Of a stretch of DNA of 64,000 nt, positions 38,501 to 52,717 are shown piece after piece; position 1 is the stretch's first letter, and each line of letters opens with the position of its first letter. The DNA is from Saksenaea vasiformis B4078 (taxonomy: Eukaryota; Mucoromycota; Mucoromycetes; Mucorales; Saksenaeaceae): NCBI GenBank assembly GCA_000697055.1, contig JNDT01001573.1, positions 62,001 to 126,000 of the forward strand. Direction: 5' to 3'. The notes beneath the pieces were generated by a model. That model saw only the letters and a list, made by a program, of their open reading frames with translations, was not told the origin of the DNA and made no database searches. The position numbers and the translations under genes were made by a program.

Positions 38501-41500
38501 AGGGTAAGTTGCGCGGCGCTATGCGAATCTAGTACTAATTGGATGCAGAAATTGAACCGACGGCTATACTGGAGAAACGTTCGCCAACGACCACGGAAAA
38601 CCGCCAGGCTCACCCTCCTATGAACGAAACTGAACATCCAAACTATACAGAACACCCTGTCAATGTTCCCAATGCTGTTCCAGGTGGGACTTTTCGTCAT
38701 GACAAGGGAGAAAGTAACTTACCTCCTTCCATAGCAGAAAGCCGCCCTGAAGTGGATATTTCTCCATTGTTAGCTAAACTTCAGTTCAATCCTGCTGTGA
38801 CTCAGATCCTGTTACAACAACCAGCGCTCAAGGCGACGATCTTTCGAGCCATTACAGAAACGTTTGGAGAGGTAACCAGAGCATACAGAGTGAATCAATC
38901 AACGGTAGCCTTATGCGGTATCTAGGTTGTTCCCAATGTGATTTCGACATCGTGTAATATCGCTACGGCTTCGACGAAAGAGCTGGTGCTCAAGGATTTT
39001 GCTACTGATCCAGATGAAACTAAGTTAAAAAAGGCAGCGCATGCAATGGTTAGACCACTTGCAGGCAACTTGACTGTTGCTACTTGCAAAGAGCCTTTGT
39101 GCAACAACATGGCAGCTTCCATTATTCTTCATTTGGTTGAGAATGGGCTTCCAGAGGTAACTATCGCAATGGCAACGCCAACTACTTACACAAGCTACTA
39201 GCCTTTTGCTGAAGAGATTGGAACGTCGGTCACCTTGGATAATATTGATGTAACCTGTTTCTTTGTCGAACAGCTTGCGCAAGCCAAGGCAAGCTCTGAC
39301 ATTGACCGAGCACTTGCACCTGCCTACGCCAGTCGCATCTCTTACAGAGAGGTAATACATTTAGTGGTTAGATCTTGTTACTAACACCCATCTTAGCAAC
39401 GATCGGGTATGCCTTTTTATGATGCGCAGAAGCTAAAGGGCCCTCATCCCATGCAGCTGCCGGAAATGCTGCGGGCCAATGGCGGTGTCAATATGGAACA
39501 GGTACAGGGTGGATGTATTGCTACAATGTATTGAGCTGTTTTGAAGATGCGCCTCTATGATACGTTCAACCAGCGGCCGATCGCAAATCAGCAGCCAGTG
39601 AGTTCTGCTGAAGGCTGTAAGTAAAACCATGCGCGTATAACTTGAACTTTTAACAAACTCGTATCTCTAGCATTCGCAGGGTCTCCGAACCTTCCTATGG
39701 GTTTCAATGTGAACGCTTTTGCTATGAAACTGGAAGTAAGTCGTTACTCATGTGATTGAGCTCCCTTTACTCATCGAAGGAATAACTGCATAGCAATTGT
39801 TGCTGGAGTTGGACCGTCTGATTCGACAATCTGGTATTCGAAGTGTGGCTACGTTACCTCGGAATCATGATATTTGTCTTTTGATTCGGCAAATACCACT
39901 TCTTATATCTCAAAACGCTACCCCGTTGCCGGTGCTTCTTGTCTTTATTGAAAAGACAGTTTACTTTCTATATCAAAGCGACACAGTGTTTGCTATCGAG
40001 ATGTACACGATTTTCTTGCAATCGTTGTTTGAATTGTCCGTGGACGTTGCAAAAGAAGTTCTCGCCTGGATTGTTTATGCGAATGACGAGGTATGGATAA
40101 CGAATACATAGTAGAATAATGCATACTGACAATGGAGGGAAAAATCTTCCACTATAGCAAAAATACAATGCATCTGTTGCTGCCATGTTGATACGTTATG
40201 GTATGATACCGCTGGAGGAGTACGACGTTCATTTGGCGCAACTCATTCATGCCAAGTCCGACAACGTGGTTGAGTTTGCTGCGCAACTAGTGCATATGTG
40301 CTTATTGTCAACCGCGCCCGTTTCTTATGTGGAAGACCATATCCTCACCATAGCAGCGCTGCAAAAGATCTCAGAGCAACAGGAAGACGTTCCACAAAGG
40401 TTTGCTGATCCTTCGGAAAAGAAAAAAATTAGGTGATTGTAGCTTACTTTTTTTTTGGTTCAGGGTGACTTTACTGATGCAGGACTTGAGAGCTTTCGTG
40501 GAACAGCCTTATGCGGATATAAAGAAGGATGTCGATTGTTTGCAGCAACGCATGCTGTTTGCGGAGTGGGTTCGTTTATGCCAACACCCCTTGGCTACCG
40601 AGCCATTGTTCAGTAAACTTGCGGAACAGGTAATGTTCCTGATCTGTCTTCTTTTTGGAAAAACGCTAAAGAGTAAGATCTTGTTAGATTTCGCATGCTG
40701 CCAAGGATACAGAGGGGAAATGCTTCTTTTTCCGATTATGCACAGAGATTTGCATCTACCAGTACATGGACTTTAGACCAGCCAACCTTGCAAATCAGCG
40801 ACGCATGATTCAACTCGTGGATTCATTTACCAAGTTGATTGCTTACATCGTGATGGTTGAGAAGGGGGATGGAGAGGATCACAAAGCAGCAAAGCTCAAA
40901 TTACTGAGCGACGCCCTTTCTGTGATTGTCTTGATGCTAGCGCATCAACACGAGATCCAAGGAATTAAGTTTAACCAGAGACCCTTTTTGCGGATCCTTT
41001 CTTCCCTGTTTACGGATATAACAAAGACCTTGTCCGATAGCATGGATACATCCATGGTCATTGTGTTCAGGTAAGAAAGGGGAGGGTAATTCGTGGGGCT
41101 GCAGACTCACGCGTTATTTATCGAATTGTAGTGATGTGCTATACACCTTACAACCTAGCCATTTCCCTGGTTTTGCATTTTCATGGCTGCAGTTGATATC
41201 CCATCGTAAACTTCTTCCTCAATTGTTAGCAGGCAATGACCGTCATGGTTGGCAGACATGCCAGAAACTTGTGTTGGCTTTGCTGAAGTTCCTCAACCCC
41301 TTACTCCAGAGCGAAGCGCTCCAACCTGCAACCAAAACGTTCTATCGTGGAACGTTGAGAGTACTCGTTGTACTTTTGCATGATTTCCCGGAGTTTTTAT
41401 GCAGCAATTATATGGTGTTCGCGCAAGCAATACCGCATTCATGCATCCAACTGCGCAACCTTATCCTGAGCGCATTTCCTCGAGTGTTGCACTTACCGGA

Positions 41501-41851
41501 TCCATTCACATCCGATGTGACATTGGATCAGCTACCTGAGAGCAAAGAGGAACCCAGTTTAAATAGCGATTATGTTGCACCGCTCGAAAAAGATAATTTC
41601 AAGGCGGCCATTAATAATTATGTGGAAACGGCTGATCAAGGCTTTTTCGAAGAAGCACTTAAACATATCATGCACGAAGACGACGCCAGTTACCATCTCG
41701 ATGTATTGGATGCGTTTGTGTTGTACCTGGGATCTCAGACCGCTACTTTGGAAAAACCAATTGAATCTCATCCTGCCATCCTTGTGTTCAAATATCTCCT
41801 AACAGAAATGACCTCAGAAGGTAAAGAAAAAGAGAGAAACCCCTTTACTAA

Positions 41852-41884
<33 letters not shown>

Positions 41885-42229
41885 TAGGACGTTTTCTCTT
41901 GCTGAATGCGATCAGTGATCATTTGCGCTATCCAAATAATCATACGCTCTTTTTCCGATCTGCACTGTTACATTTATTTGCAGATCAATCGGAAACGATC
42001 AAGGAACAGATCACAAGGTAAAGGCGCTAAAGAAAATCGTTATGCAGGGTGCAAACTAAAATGATCTATCTACAGAGTACTGCTGGAAAGACTCATTGTT
42101 AACCGCCCACATCCATGGGGATTGCTTTCCTCGTTCATTGAGATTATCAAAAGCGAGAATTTTTGGCAGCATCAGTTTATCCGCTGTTCTCCTGACATTG
42201 AAAAACTATTCGACAACGTCTCCAGGTAG
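35530..42229 (+). CDS. NOT1: CCR4-NOT complex scaffold subunit NOT1, N-terminally short
   Basis: NOT1 is the scaffold of the CCR4-NOT deadenylase, which shortens mRNA poly(A) tails and represses translation. HEAT-repeat sequence ([40 protein letters not shown]) leads into the central region ([20 protein letters not shown]). Then come the CAF1-binding MIF4G domain (37860-38520, [13 protein letters not shown]), the CAF40-binding DUF3819 domain (38760-39350) and the C-terminal NOT1 superfamily domain (about 40480-42229, [20 protein letters not shown] and [17 protein letters not shown]) that binds NOT2/NOT3. More than 20 short introns; one near 41822-41887 has a 28-T tract before its acceptor. 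The stop is at 42227-42229. The ATG at 35530, with a stop codon three codons upstream in frame, aligns with about residue 220 of human CNOT1, so the usual N-terminus is absent. Confidence 0.92.
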
Positions 42230-42569
42230 ATGATGATGTGGGATGATAGTAAAGAAGAAGTGTCTTACCCTTGTTGTTAGATCCATTAAAAATACATAAT
42301 ATGTACTACCTACAGAGAAAAACATTGACTACATTATAATCATAATAGATTCATTTATTTAAGCAATTGCTCGTTTGTTTGTTTGTTCCATCCTTTGTCG
42401 CATGCATTGACCCGATGGACTGATTGTGCTGAAGTATTTTCTTATGGGTTATGAAGAACATATGAATATGAAAGCACAGTGAATAACGTATCCTAAAAGA
42501 GGGCTGTTTTTCCCATATCATTTAACCGATCTTCAAAAACAATTAATGGAGTGACAGATTAATTTTCTA

Positions 42570-42742
42570 CAGTAGATACTCGATATAAGGATACCCACGG
42601 TAGACAGAAAATCTATTCCTTTATCGAGAATATTCTTCAAGTGAACTTTGTAGCATAGTATCCACCGAGCTTGTTCCCCTGAGAAGTATTCTTATATCAA
42701 GATTATTCTTATATCGAATATTCTTATAACGAGTATCTACTG
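42570..42742. mobile_element. pogo/Tc1-mariner-type MITE, 173 bp
   Basis: The left end CAGTAGATACTCGATATAAG and the right end (reverse complement CAGTAGATACTCGTTATAAG) are inverted repeats with a single mismatch in 20 bp. They are flanked on both sides by TA (42568-42569 and 42743-42744), the target duplication of Tc1/mariner elements. CAGT termini are typical of the pogo/Tigger branch. The interior repeats TATTCTTATAT-like words and has no coding capacity. It sits about 340 bp past the NOT1 stop. Confidence 0.85.
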
Positions 42743-44329
42743 TATTTGCATAATCCATGATTTTACTCCTGGAGATCGACCAAAATTAGTCAATTAAACA
42801 AAAAGGTCATGGCAAGCACCTCGAAACCAAGATCTGTATCCGTCGAAGATGAGACATGAAAGTGCTGTAGCTCAAAATATGCAGCAAGCCAGTAGCGGGA
42901 ACTTCCGTTAAAGATGATTGAATAGAGTTTCTTCAATCAATCTGTCAGCTGTACCTTTCCACCATCATGAACGCTACAATGCATATATTATTATGCGCCG
43001 CTAATGAGGCATCTACGTCAACGGCATATCTTGTTGATATGGAGCCAACGGAGACAATTGGCGGACATGTATGGAGACAGCCATGGACAACTTGACGGTC
43101 TATCCAGTGGACACGAAGCAGTCATGACATCGAGATAATATCTGCGTCGGTCTGGAGACCTTGCGAAATGAACGAGGTGAGTCGGAAACTTTCAACATGG
43201 TGGGTATCGCCATGGAGGTTATTTTGAACATGAGAACGACAGTTTCTGCGTACCGAATGATTGGAGACGTCCTATCGACACTGTTTGCTCAAAATCGCGT
43301 GAATCCGCATGCAACGTTCATACTGTGACTTTGGGCAACGTAGGAGACGAAAATCATTGACCGTCCCACTGCTATCGCCGTCATTGATGAAATCCTTGTT
43401 TAGCTGGAGTTGGCAAAACGGTAGAGCTATAACTAGCGCAATCTCCACAGTAGCATTTTTTGGAGCTCATATGAACGAACGGGAAGCAGAGGATTAGGGA
43501 CCTATAACGCCGTCCCTTTTTCCTCATCGCCTCACATCCGTGCAGTGAAATATCTGGAGTGTTCGCTCAGCCATTTTCAAAAAAAATATTTAGAATACTG
43601 TTAACCTTAAAACGAAATTGGGCAATCCATAAACTTAAACAAAAAAAACATGCCTCTACATCCCGTCTCAATCACTCGGCTGAAATCCATTATCATACTT
43701 TTTCGACTCTTCAGGGGGTATGTCGGTTACTGTTCATCCGCATGACTTGTATTAAGCAAATGCGCATTGGGTTGATGTGTTCTCAATTGATAGGTCGCAT
43801 TTGCTTTTTTGTTTTTAATCAAATCACCATGTATGAGCATATCAGTTGATCCATTATGCTGAACATATCCAGTGAGAAAAGAGGTCATAGGATAAACTGG
43901 CTGCACTATCATGCAAACAAATGACGGGTCCTATATACACAATATGGGTATTACCTTGTCTTCCATTAGCGTCATTTTGAAAGGAGAAATGAAGCAATGA
44001 ATGCGGATTTTGATGGAGTGCATAGAGAAACCCCATTCTTTATTTGTAGTACATTATGATCTAGGTTTAGCCATCCTAGTCAACAATAGCAAGTGTAACA
44101 GGATTATGCATGAACCATTAAAGTTTCCCCTACAGTGAAAGAAATAAAGAAAAAAAAAACAAATGGTAACACGAGCCGAGAACTGATGAAGAAGAAGACA
44201 AGAGGTATCGGGAAGAGCTGAGCAAGTGATGTCTGAGTTGATAGTCAGGTTGCTCTCCGACGATTCGAAAAACTTTTGTGGCGGGGGGGGGTTTCCTCTT
44301 TTTTTTTTTTTCATGTTGTTCATTTCGGC
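42743..44329. other. Intergenic, no gene recognised
   Basis: Open pieces on the plus strand near 43140-43310 and 43309-43497 have no family resemblance. The last few hundred bases contain A-, G- and T-homopolymers (44141-44310) and should be the promoter of the BAR-SH3 gene. Confidence 0.4.
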
Positions 44330-45877
44330 ATGAGTTGGAAGGTAATGACCTACCATGAAGCCTTTGGAATGGAACTAAAGAGACAACCTATTTTTTTTCT
44401 GAACTAACGAATAATATAGGGTCTACAAAAAGCAGTGAGTCGATTACCTCATCAAATTCTTTCGAAGAAATCGGAAAGTAAATGCACGAAAGATAAAGGT
44501 GATGACCTAAGCAAACTGATGATGATGATGCGTTAGCTACGAAGGATGCGGATTTTATTGCTTTGGAGAAGAAATTTAGCGACTTTTCTAAAGTGGTAGA
44601 TCGACTGGTTAAGGATGCTCAGACATTTCGTGATAGTATATCAGGTAAATAAAAAAGGAGGCGCCCAAAACGGAATATGAAAGTTAAGAAATAAAGTCAG
44701 TATTGCTTGGTCATCAGGCGGCGATGGCTGCGTTTTTAACGATCATTTACGATACAAACATTGGTATCGAAACACAAGCAATTCAGAAACGAGTACAACA
44801 AACACCAGCAAATGCTGTGCAAGCGGTGAATGATGCTGAGGCGGCGATGGCGTACTGTCGGGACGAAATATTACCCGAATTGGTAAAGAAGTGTTTATCA
44901 AGTGGAAATCATAATTTTTTTTTCTAAAACAATCTAGGATGCTGTGGATCGTGATGTTGTCAGGCCGGCACTTGAACTTCAGGAGATTATCAAGATTATC
45001 CAAAAGACGATTGTTAAACGAAATCACAAGATGATTGATTATGACCGACACCGCTTAAGTTTGAACAAACTTAAACAAAAGGAAGAAAGAAGTTTTAATG
45101 AAGAAAAGCAAATATTCAAGGTCAAAACAGAGAGAGAAGAGATTTTTGTAACTAAACTGATCTAGGATGATTTTAGATTGAAGCCCTTTTGGAAACAGCG
45201 ACACAAGACTATGAATACCTCAACAATATGTTGAAACAACAATTACCACAGTTCTTTCAACTCAAAGCATCATTTATTCGTCCTGTGTTTGAAAAGTTTT
45301 ATTATTTGCAATGCAAGATTTATGGCATGATGTATGCTCGATGCCACGAGCTTCTAAATGCTAACCTGCAGCATTTTACCACACATGCCATGTCAGTGAC
45401 GGATGGATTGCAGTGGCGAAAATCACAGCATGATACACGTTCAGAAATGGAAAACATGGATTTATTGAAATCTGGAGGGAAAGCATGGGTTGCAGGTAAG
45501 AGAAAAAAAAACCCAAGACTGTTTGGTAATGACCACTTCTTAAAAAAAACAAAAAAGCATCAGGAGGTGTGAACAATTCAAAACTATCACTTCAAGAAAG
45601 AGCAGCATTGCGAGCTAATGGAGGCACTAGTCCATCGAATATAGCCAGTCCTCCTCCTTATACACCTTCTGTACCGAAACTTCCTCAACGATCACAACCG
45701 ACTTATGTGTTAGCTTTGTACGACTACGACGCTCAGACCACCGATGATCTGAGTTTTAGGAAGGATGATAAAATTGAATTGATTGAAAGAACGGCCGATC
45801 AAAATGACTGGTGGACAGGTCGATTGCGTGGCGTTACAGGTCTTTTCCCAGGCAACTACGTGACCGAACTTAAATGA
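44330..45877 (+). CDS. RVS167: BAR-SH3 protein, amphiphysin/Rvs167 type
   Basis: Binds and bends membranes at endocytic sites and links them to actin. ATG 44330 starts MSWKGLQKAV (an intron interrupts it after MSWK), as in fungal amphiphysins. The BAR domain runs to about residue 250 over several exons: [94 protein letters not shown] linker with [14 protein letters not shown] follows, then a C-terminal SH3 domain ([38 protein letters not shown]). Total about 395 residues with stop at 45875-45877. The SH3 domain argues for the Rvs167 rather than the Rvs161 partner. Convergent with the kinase gene on the minus strand, about 220 bp away. Confidence 0.93.
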
Positions 45878-46100
45878 TTTCCTTTTTTTTTCATAATGAA
45901 AGATATTTTTTTATTTGATTTACAAGAACAATGACGTATCAAAGAGAGAAAAATATAGATAGATTTTGACGCAAAAACATAGGGAAGTAGTTTTCATAGG
46001 TGTTTTTCGGAGAAACTTGGACATGTAGAAAGAAGTAGAAGAAAGAAAAAAAGGGGGGTTTGTGGCATTTAAAGCGTAAGTGAGAAAACAGAAATTTCTG

Positions 46101-47877
46101 TTAGCAAGATGGCAAAACATGATTGACAAAGCGATTTAATTCAGTGGGTGTAGAACAACGAAGTAAATTGCTTTGGACATGTGCATCGATTTCCTATAGA
46201 GAGACAGTGTCAAAACAATGAAAACAAGAAACAAAGCTTTTTTCTTTTTTTCTTTTTTTTTTTTTTTTTACTTACAAGAAGTACATCCTTTGCGTTGGGA
46301 CGTGTTTTTGAATTGTCATCTAGTAACCAAGCAACCAAACCACGCATATACATGGTTGGATAACTGTAAGAAAAGGTGGGACTTGGTTCACTGAGAATAG
46401 CTGCAAACAATTCAATTTCGTCCTTGAGAAGATAGTGTGGTGGCACGCGATCCATCATTTCAATGATGGTGATACCAAGTGACCACATGTCGATTTTCTC
46501 GTCGTAGTACTGTTCACGAATTACTTCGGGTGCCATCCATTTACTTGTTCCTAATCTGTCCCGGTTACGTTTATTCGTACGTGTTGCCAAACCAAAATCA
46601 GCTACAATAAAAAGCATAAGTAAGGGAAAAAGAAAAAAGAAAGAAAAAAGAAAAAAAAACACTTACTCAGTTTGACTTCACCGTTCCAGCCTAATAACAA
46701 ATTCTCACACTTGACATCCCGATGAATAAAGCCTTTGCTGTGTAAATACATCAAAGCTTTCAAAGTTTCGCAAGCAATATAAACGGTGTAATCTTCTGGA
46801 ATACCACGTTGACAAAGAACGGCGAAAACGGAGCAACGTTGCAAGTCCATCGCTATCCAAACATCGTCACGCCACAAGGTGACTTCGCGCAACCGAACCA
46901 GGTTCGCGTGACCTGTTGCCATAATTCGAAGTTCACGTACGATAGCTGCTCGATACTCTCGGTCAGGATCAAGACGGCAACGCTTGATAGCCATGTGAAG
47001 ATTCTTTTTATACCGATGCACGGCCCGCACCACAGCACCATTGACACTAAATCATTCATTCTTTAGTTTAGATACATATTATTATAACTATTATTATTAT
47101 TTTGAATGACTTACCCTGTTCCAATTTCTTTGAAGCCACCATATTTATTACGTGGATCTAATGAGGAGACTTGGACTTTGGGTAAAGCTTTTCTCATTTT
47201 TCGTTCAAATTCATTTTCGGGACGAACCAAAGGTGGGAGCTGCGGAATCTCGGAACGTCCAACAGGGATCCAGGGCCGTTTAGAGATATGTTTTTGGGGA
47301 TCACATGGACGAAGGCTGTAAGTTTTTTCTGAGGCGGCTTCCGGTTTCAAAAAGGCGTCACTTCCAAGGATATTCGGAATCTCATAAAATCCTGGTGCTC
47401 GCCATACCTCCTATTCTGGTATCAGTTATCCATGCCAATCATTTTTCAATTTTTTTTCTTCTTTCTTTCTTTTTCTCTTTTTTCCTTTTTTTTTCTTATA
47501 TACCTTCACAGGAAGGCCACCATTAGTTTGCGATGCGTTGCTACTTCGGGAATTGAGTATGGATGATCGACGAAGGCAACCGGTAGATCGTCGTTTCATG
47601 GTCATATCGACAACCATGACAGATTGTTGGCGTTTATCTGCTGTGGTTGATGACTTTGATTTTCGTAGGTTGCCGAGCGACATCCGCTTGCCGCCAAGAA
47701 GACCAGGCGAACGCTGATAAGAATAATAACAAATAAATAAATAATGAACAATGAAAAAGTGAAAAAAAAGCTTACTCTGTTGTCTTTGGCGGCAGCAAGC
47801 ATTGCTTTACCGTGGTTACCGAGTTGGGTGTTAATATTTGATTTTACGTTGTTATGTGAATTGACGCACGATAGCAT
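46101..47877 (-). CDS. STE20-group serine/threonine protein kinase
   Basis: A signalling kinase of the STE20/PAK group, about 480 residues. The N-terminus (MLSCVNSHNN at 47877) is basic and Ser-rich over two exons (SPGLLGGKRMSLGNL, MTMKRRSTGCLRRSS). A linker ends with KYGGFKEIGTG, which begins the glycine-rich loop (EIGTGVNGAVVRA). Catalytic landmarks are the Lys in HMAIKRCRL, HRDVKCENLLL, DFGLATR and the activation segment GTSKWMAPEVI. The C-terminal lobe has DMWSLGITIIEMMDRVPPHY. The last exon (EIDAHVQSNLLRCSTPTELN) follows an intron rich in A/G next to VLL; the stop is at 46101-46103. No Rho-binding (PBD/CRIB) or PH domain is visible, so it is not a canonical Cla4/Ste20. Starts divergently from the Rab11 gene across about 950 bp. 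Confidence 0.88.
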
Positions 47878-49780
<1,903 letters not shown>

Positions 49781-49816
49781 AAGGATGAAAAAATACATAA
49801 AAAAATAAATGTTTAT

Positions 49817-50225
49817 TCAAATATTTGTAAGATCGCGTTTGACAGGTCGAGCAGCTGTACGTGGTTTAGGGACTGTGTGACCAAAACCAACTCCCTCCTC
49901 TAATGTAGGAGATGAGGAAGATGTTTCTGTTTGTGATTTGCCATGACTACTTTTCTTTTGGGAAGCTGCTTCCAAGTTTTTCATGATTTCCTTTTCCGTT
50001 TCCAAATCAAGCGTACCGTGTGCAGTAGTGTGCCATTCTGGATGATCCCGTGCTTCTTTGCTATGGTTCCAGGCATCATGTCCGCGGGGATGTCGCGCTG
50101 GTTGCCATGGTGCTAAAGAAAGTAACTCAGTATAGGAACTAATATAAAAATAAAACAAAATTCCATTTTATTCTACTTTGCTTATGTTCAGGCGTCTCTG
50201 CAGTAAAATCAGCGGGCTGAGGCAT
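49817..50225 (-). CDS. Small hypothetical protein, charged
   Basis: Not recognised. Two exons: MPQPADFTAETPEHKQ from ATG 50225, then after an intron a 105-residue segment starting PWQPARHPRGHDAWNHSKEA and continuing HPEWHTTAHGTLDLETEKEI. The rest is Lys/Ser-rich and low in complexity, ending RPVKRDLTNI. The HDAWNHSKEARDHPEWH part has the look of a conserved short domain, perhaps mitochondrial, but I cannot name it. No signal peptide or membrane segment was seen. The upstream CRE-like TGACGTCA at 50301 lies 76-83 bp before the start. Overlapping 3' ends with Rab11 are likely. Confidence 0.65.
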
Positions 50226-50300
50226 GAATAACAATAAAAAAGAAAAAGATGCTGCCGTTTTCTTTTTTTTATGCAAGTGAGAACTTTTTTACGCACCAAA

Positions 50301-50308
50301 TGACGTCA
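50301..50308. promoter_or_regulatory. CRE palindrome TGACGTCA
   Basis: Perfect 8-bp palindrome 76-83 bp upstream of the small hypothetical gene. It lacks the CCGCA and GTG flanks shared by the RPT6 and RPN2 motifs. An 8-mer palindrome can occur by chance, so the call is weak. Confidence 0.35.
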
Positions 50309-51864
50309 AGGAAAGAGTGAAACATTTTATTTTCTCACGTGGAGACCGGAGCACTGCCTCCACACAAGAGAACAAAACCCTGGACTATCAAGGAGGCTCG
50401 AAGGCAGTCGTACCATTAGAAATGGCTGAGAAGGGGGAGAAGGGGGGGGGGGGAGAGAGTTTGGTCGTTCGCCCATATGGTCGACACTATTTCTATTAGC
50501 TCTCTTCAATAGACTTGTGGAAGCAAAAGGGTATACCATTTCTGTTTCAATAGATAAACAACTGCCTACGAAAAAGGCACTGACTAAAACTGATCATTTG
50601 CAAACATATAACTTTATTGCAAACTTCTGCAGATGGTTTAATGTATGCATTGAAGACAGTAAATCAATCATCACGAAATCCGTCGAAGCGGTGGGATGCT
50701 AGTAAGAGGAAAGCACTTTCGCCAGGGGAATATTTTTGAGCGTCAACATGCAATGATTTGAAAAGAAAATAAAATCGGATGGTTTCCAGTCCGATAAAAA
50801 AAAACTGCTGCACGTTCACCTCTCCCACGCAACTACCTACTGAATCAAGCAATGTAACAATGAAAGAAAAGAATCACGCAATAAACATGTCTTCATGAAG
50901 GTATACGTGTAGCCATCAACTAAGAGATAATCATGGACAAGAACAAGTATAAAGATATATTGATCCAGAATGAAACAAGTTTCCACAAGCTGCTGCAAAT
51001 GATTGTCCTCTTACGTGACGAGATATGTATAGATGCCAAGAGAAAATAGAGCACAAAAAACATCTCGCATGACTTCTACAGAATTTCTTTCTTCTCCGTT
51101 ACAGGAATATACACAACTGATCATATAACGTGCATTTATTACCAAAACATCATATTATACAAAAGCATATAGGGATTCAGTGAACAAGTCATCAAGACAT
51201 GTCAACAAGAGTATGAAACCGCGACATTTAAACTCTTTTACTTTGTTATTCAACCTTGTTATTGCGCTCGTACCTCGTTTCTATACTCTGCTCTCCTTGC
51301 TACTCTATGTTGTACTCGTGGCAGCATTATCTCGAGACGCGAAGAACTAGAAATTGCACTATGTATACACCTCGAGGTACCACAAACTAATTGGACCCTT
51401 TCTTGGGACATGTAGGAAGAGAAAGAGAAAAAAAAAACCCATATGGAAAGGAGATAGAAAGAGGGTAATATAGGAGCAAAGAGACGCGGGAAAGTAAGGC
51501 GTGATGAAATGAGCAGGAAATCGTGAGTAACATAAGCTTCTGTTTGGAAAACAATCCTCAGTCTACATTGCCGAGAATGAAATATCCGGTATATCTTTTC
51601 TCTGTGTCTTTGGTATGCATCAGAGACTGTTTATTTTCATGTTGCTTGCCACTGCATGTTCAGACCCGTTACAGTGTTCACCAATGCTTTCTTAATCAAC
51701 AAGCATTGCTTCATGCATGTTAAACCGTAGAGTCACTGTAACACTAAAATCCGAGTAATCCATTGAGATTAGGATGCAAGTAATCTTTCAAGATCCAGGT
51801 ACTTCTAATAGTTTATTCTGTCAGTTTGGGAGAGTGGGGCTGATGAAGGATGATATCGATATTT
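50309..51864. other. Intergenic, no gene recognised
   Basis: About 1.5 kb between a divergent promoter and the 3' end of the next minus-strand gene. A G-rich tract (12 or more G) is at 50436-50455. No coding sequence, RNA gene or repeat family member was identified. Confidence 0.4.
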
Positions 51865-52379
51865 TCACTTGAAGAATTTTTTGAACATGCTTGGCGTATC
51901 ATCCTTGATGCCAAAGCTCTTGTTCAGTTCAGCAATGGTGCTCATATCAAATCGAATTCCAGCTTCTGCCATATCTTTTGCTAGTTTTTCCACTTTTGTC
52001 TTGACCTCTGGATCTCTCATGACTTTGACAACCTTTTTTTTTTCCCAAATAAAGCATGAATCACTGCGCTTTTTCTTTTTCATGCTTTGCTCCTCTTGCT
52101 TACCTCCATAAAACTCGGTGCCTTTGATGTATCAAGCGACTTGCTTTGCAACAGTTGTGTGATATCTGCCAACTGTTGAATAATATGAGGATGCTTCTTC
52201 AATTCATCAATGAGAGGATGCATGGGTGGTTGCCCATCGTGCGCCGAAGCTCTCACGGGAGCACCATGTGAAAATGACGCACGTCCAATGAGAATAGGAG
52301 GACGAACGCCGACATTAACAATGCGTTTGGTGGTAGCTAAACGCAACCCTGAACGAGCGACAGTAGCAAGTCGAAACAT
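51865..52379 (-). CDS. Small hypothetical protein with mitochondrial-type presequence
   Basis: Not assigned to a family. ATG 52379 begins MFRLATVARSGLRLATTKRI, rich in Arg and hydrophobics without acidic residues, typical of a matrix presequence, with likely cleavage around RASFSHGAP. The mature part is helical: PLIDELKKHPHIIQQLADI, a short intron (about 52045-52105) after SFME, then VVKVMRDPEVKTKVEKLAKD and MAEAGIRFDMSTIAELNKS, ending TPSMFKKFFK. About 150 residues, with no catalytic motif. It is divergent from the HAC1-like bZIP gene across 340 bp; a CCAAT-box (reverse of ATTGG at 52523-52527) lies in that shared region. Confidence 0.7.
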
Positions 52380-52717
52380 TGTTCCAGAACCTTTGAGTAA
52401 ACGCCCGGCAGCCAAGTCAATCGATCACCGTGGATGTGTCAAGTCGGAGTCACAGTCCGATGAATTGGTGATTACCGGATGAGGCTTGGCGGAGCCAGAC
52501 AATGGAACAAGTGGAGCTTTGTGATTGGCTGTAAAGATAGAAATTCGTTATAAAATGCACACAGTTTCCACCACCATTTCAGTTTTTTTTCTTTAGTCGA
52601 CGATTACTAAAGCTGATCCTTTCCATTGGGTGGTGGTAGATCAACTTAAAACCGTCTCTTTTGGCTTTGTTTAAAAAAATACAACACAACAACAACAACA
52701 ACTACTCAAGCAACAAC

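Noticed and set aside
52661..52717. Upstream extension of the bZIP frame (Asn-rich)
   Set aside because: It begins at TTG and consists of CAA/CAAC repeats of the 5' leader; the ATG at 52718 is the better start.
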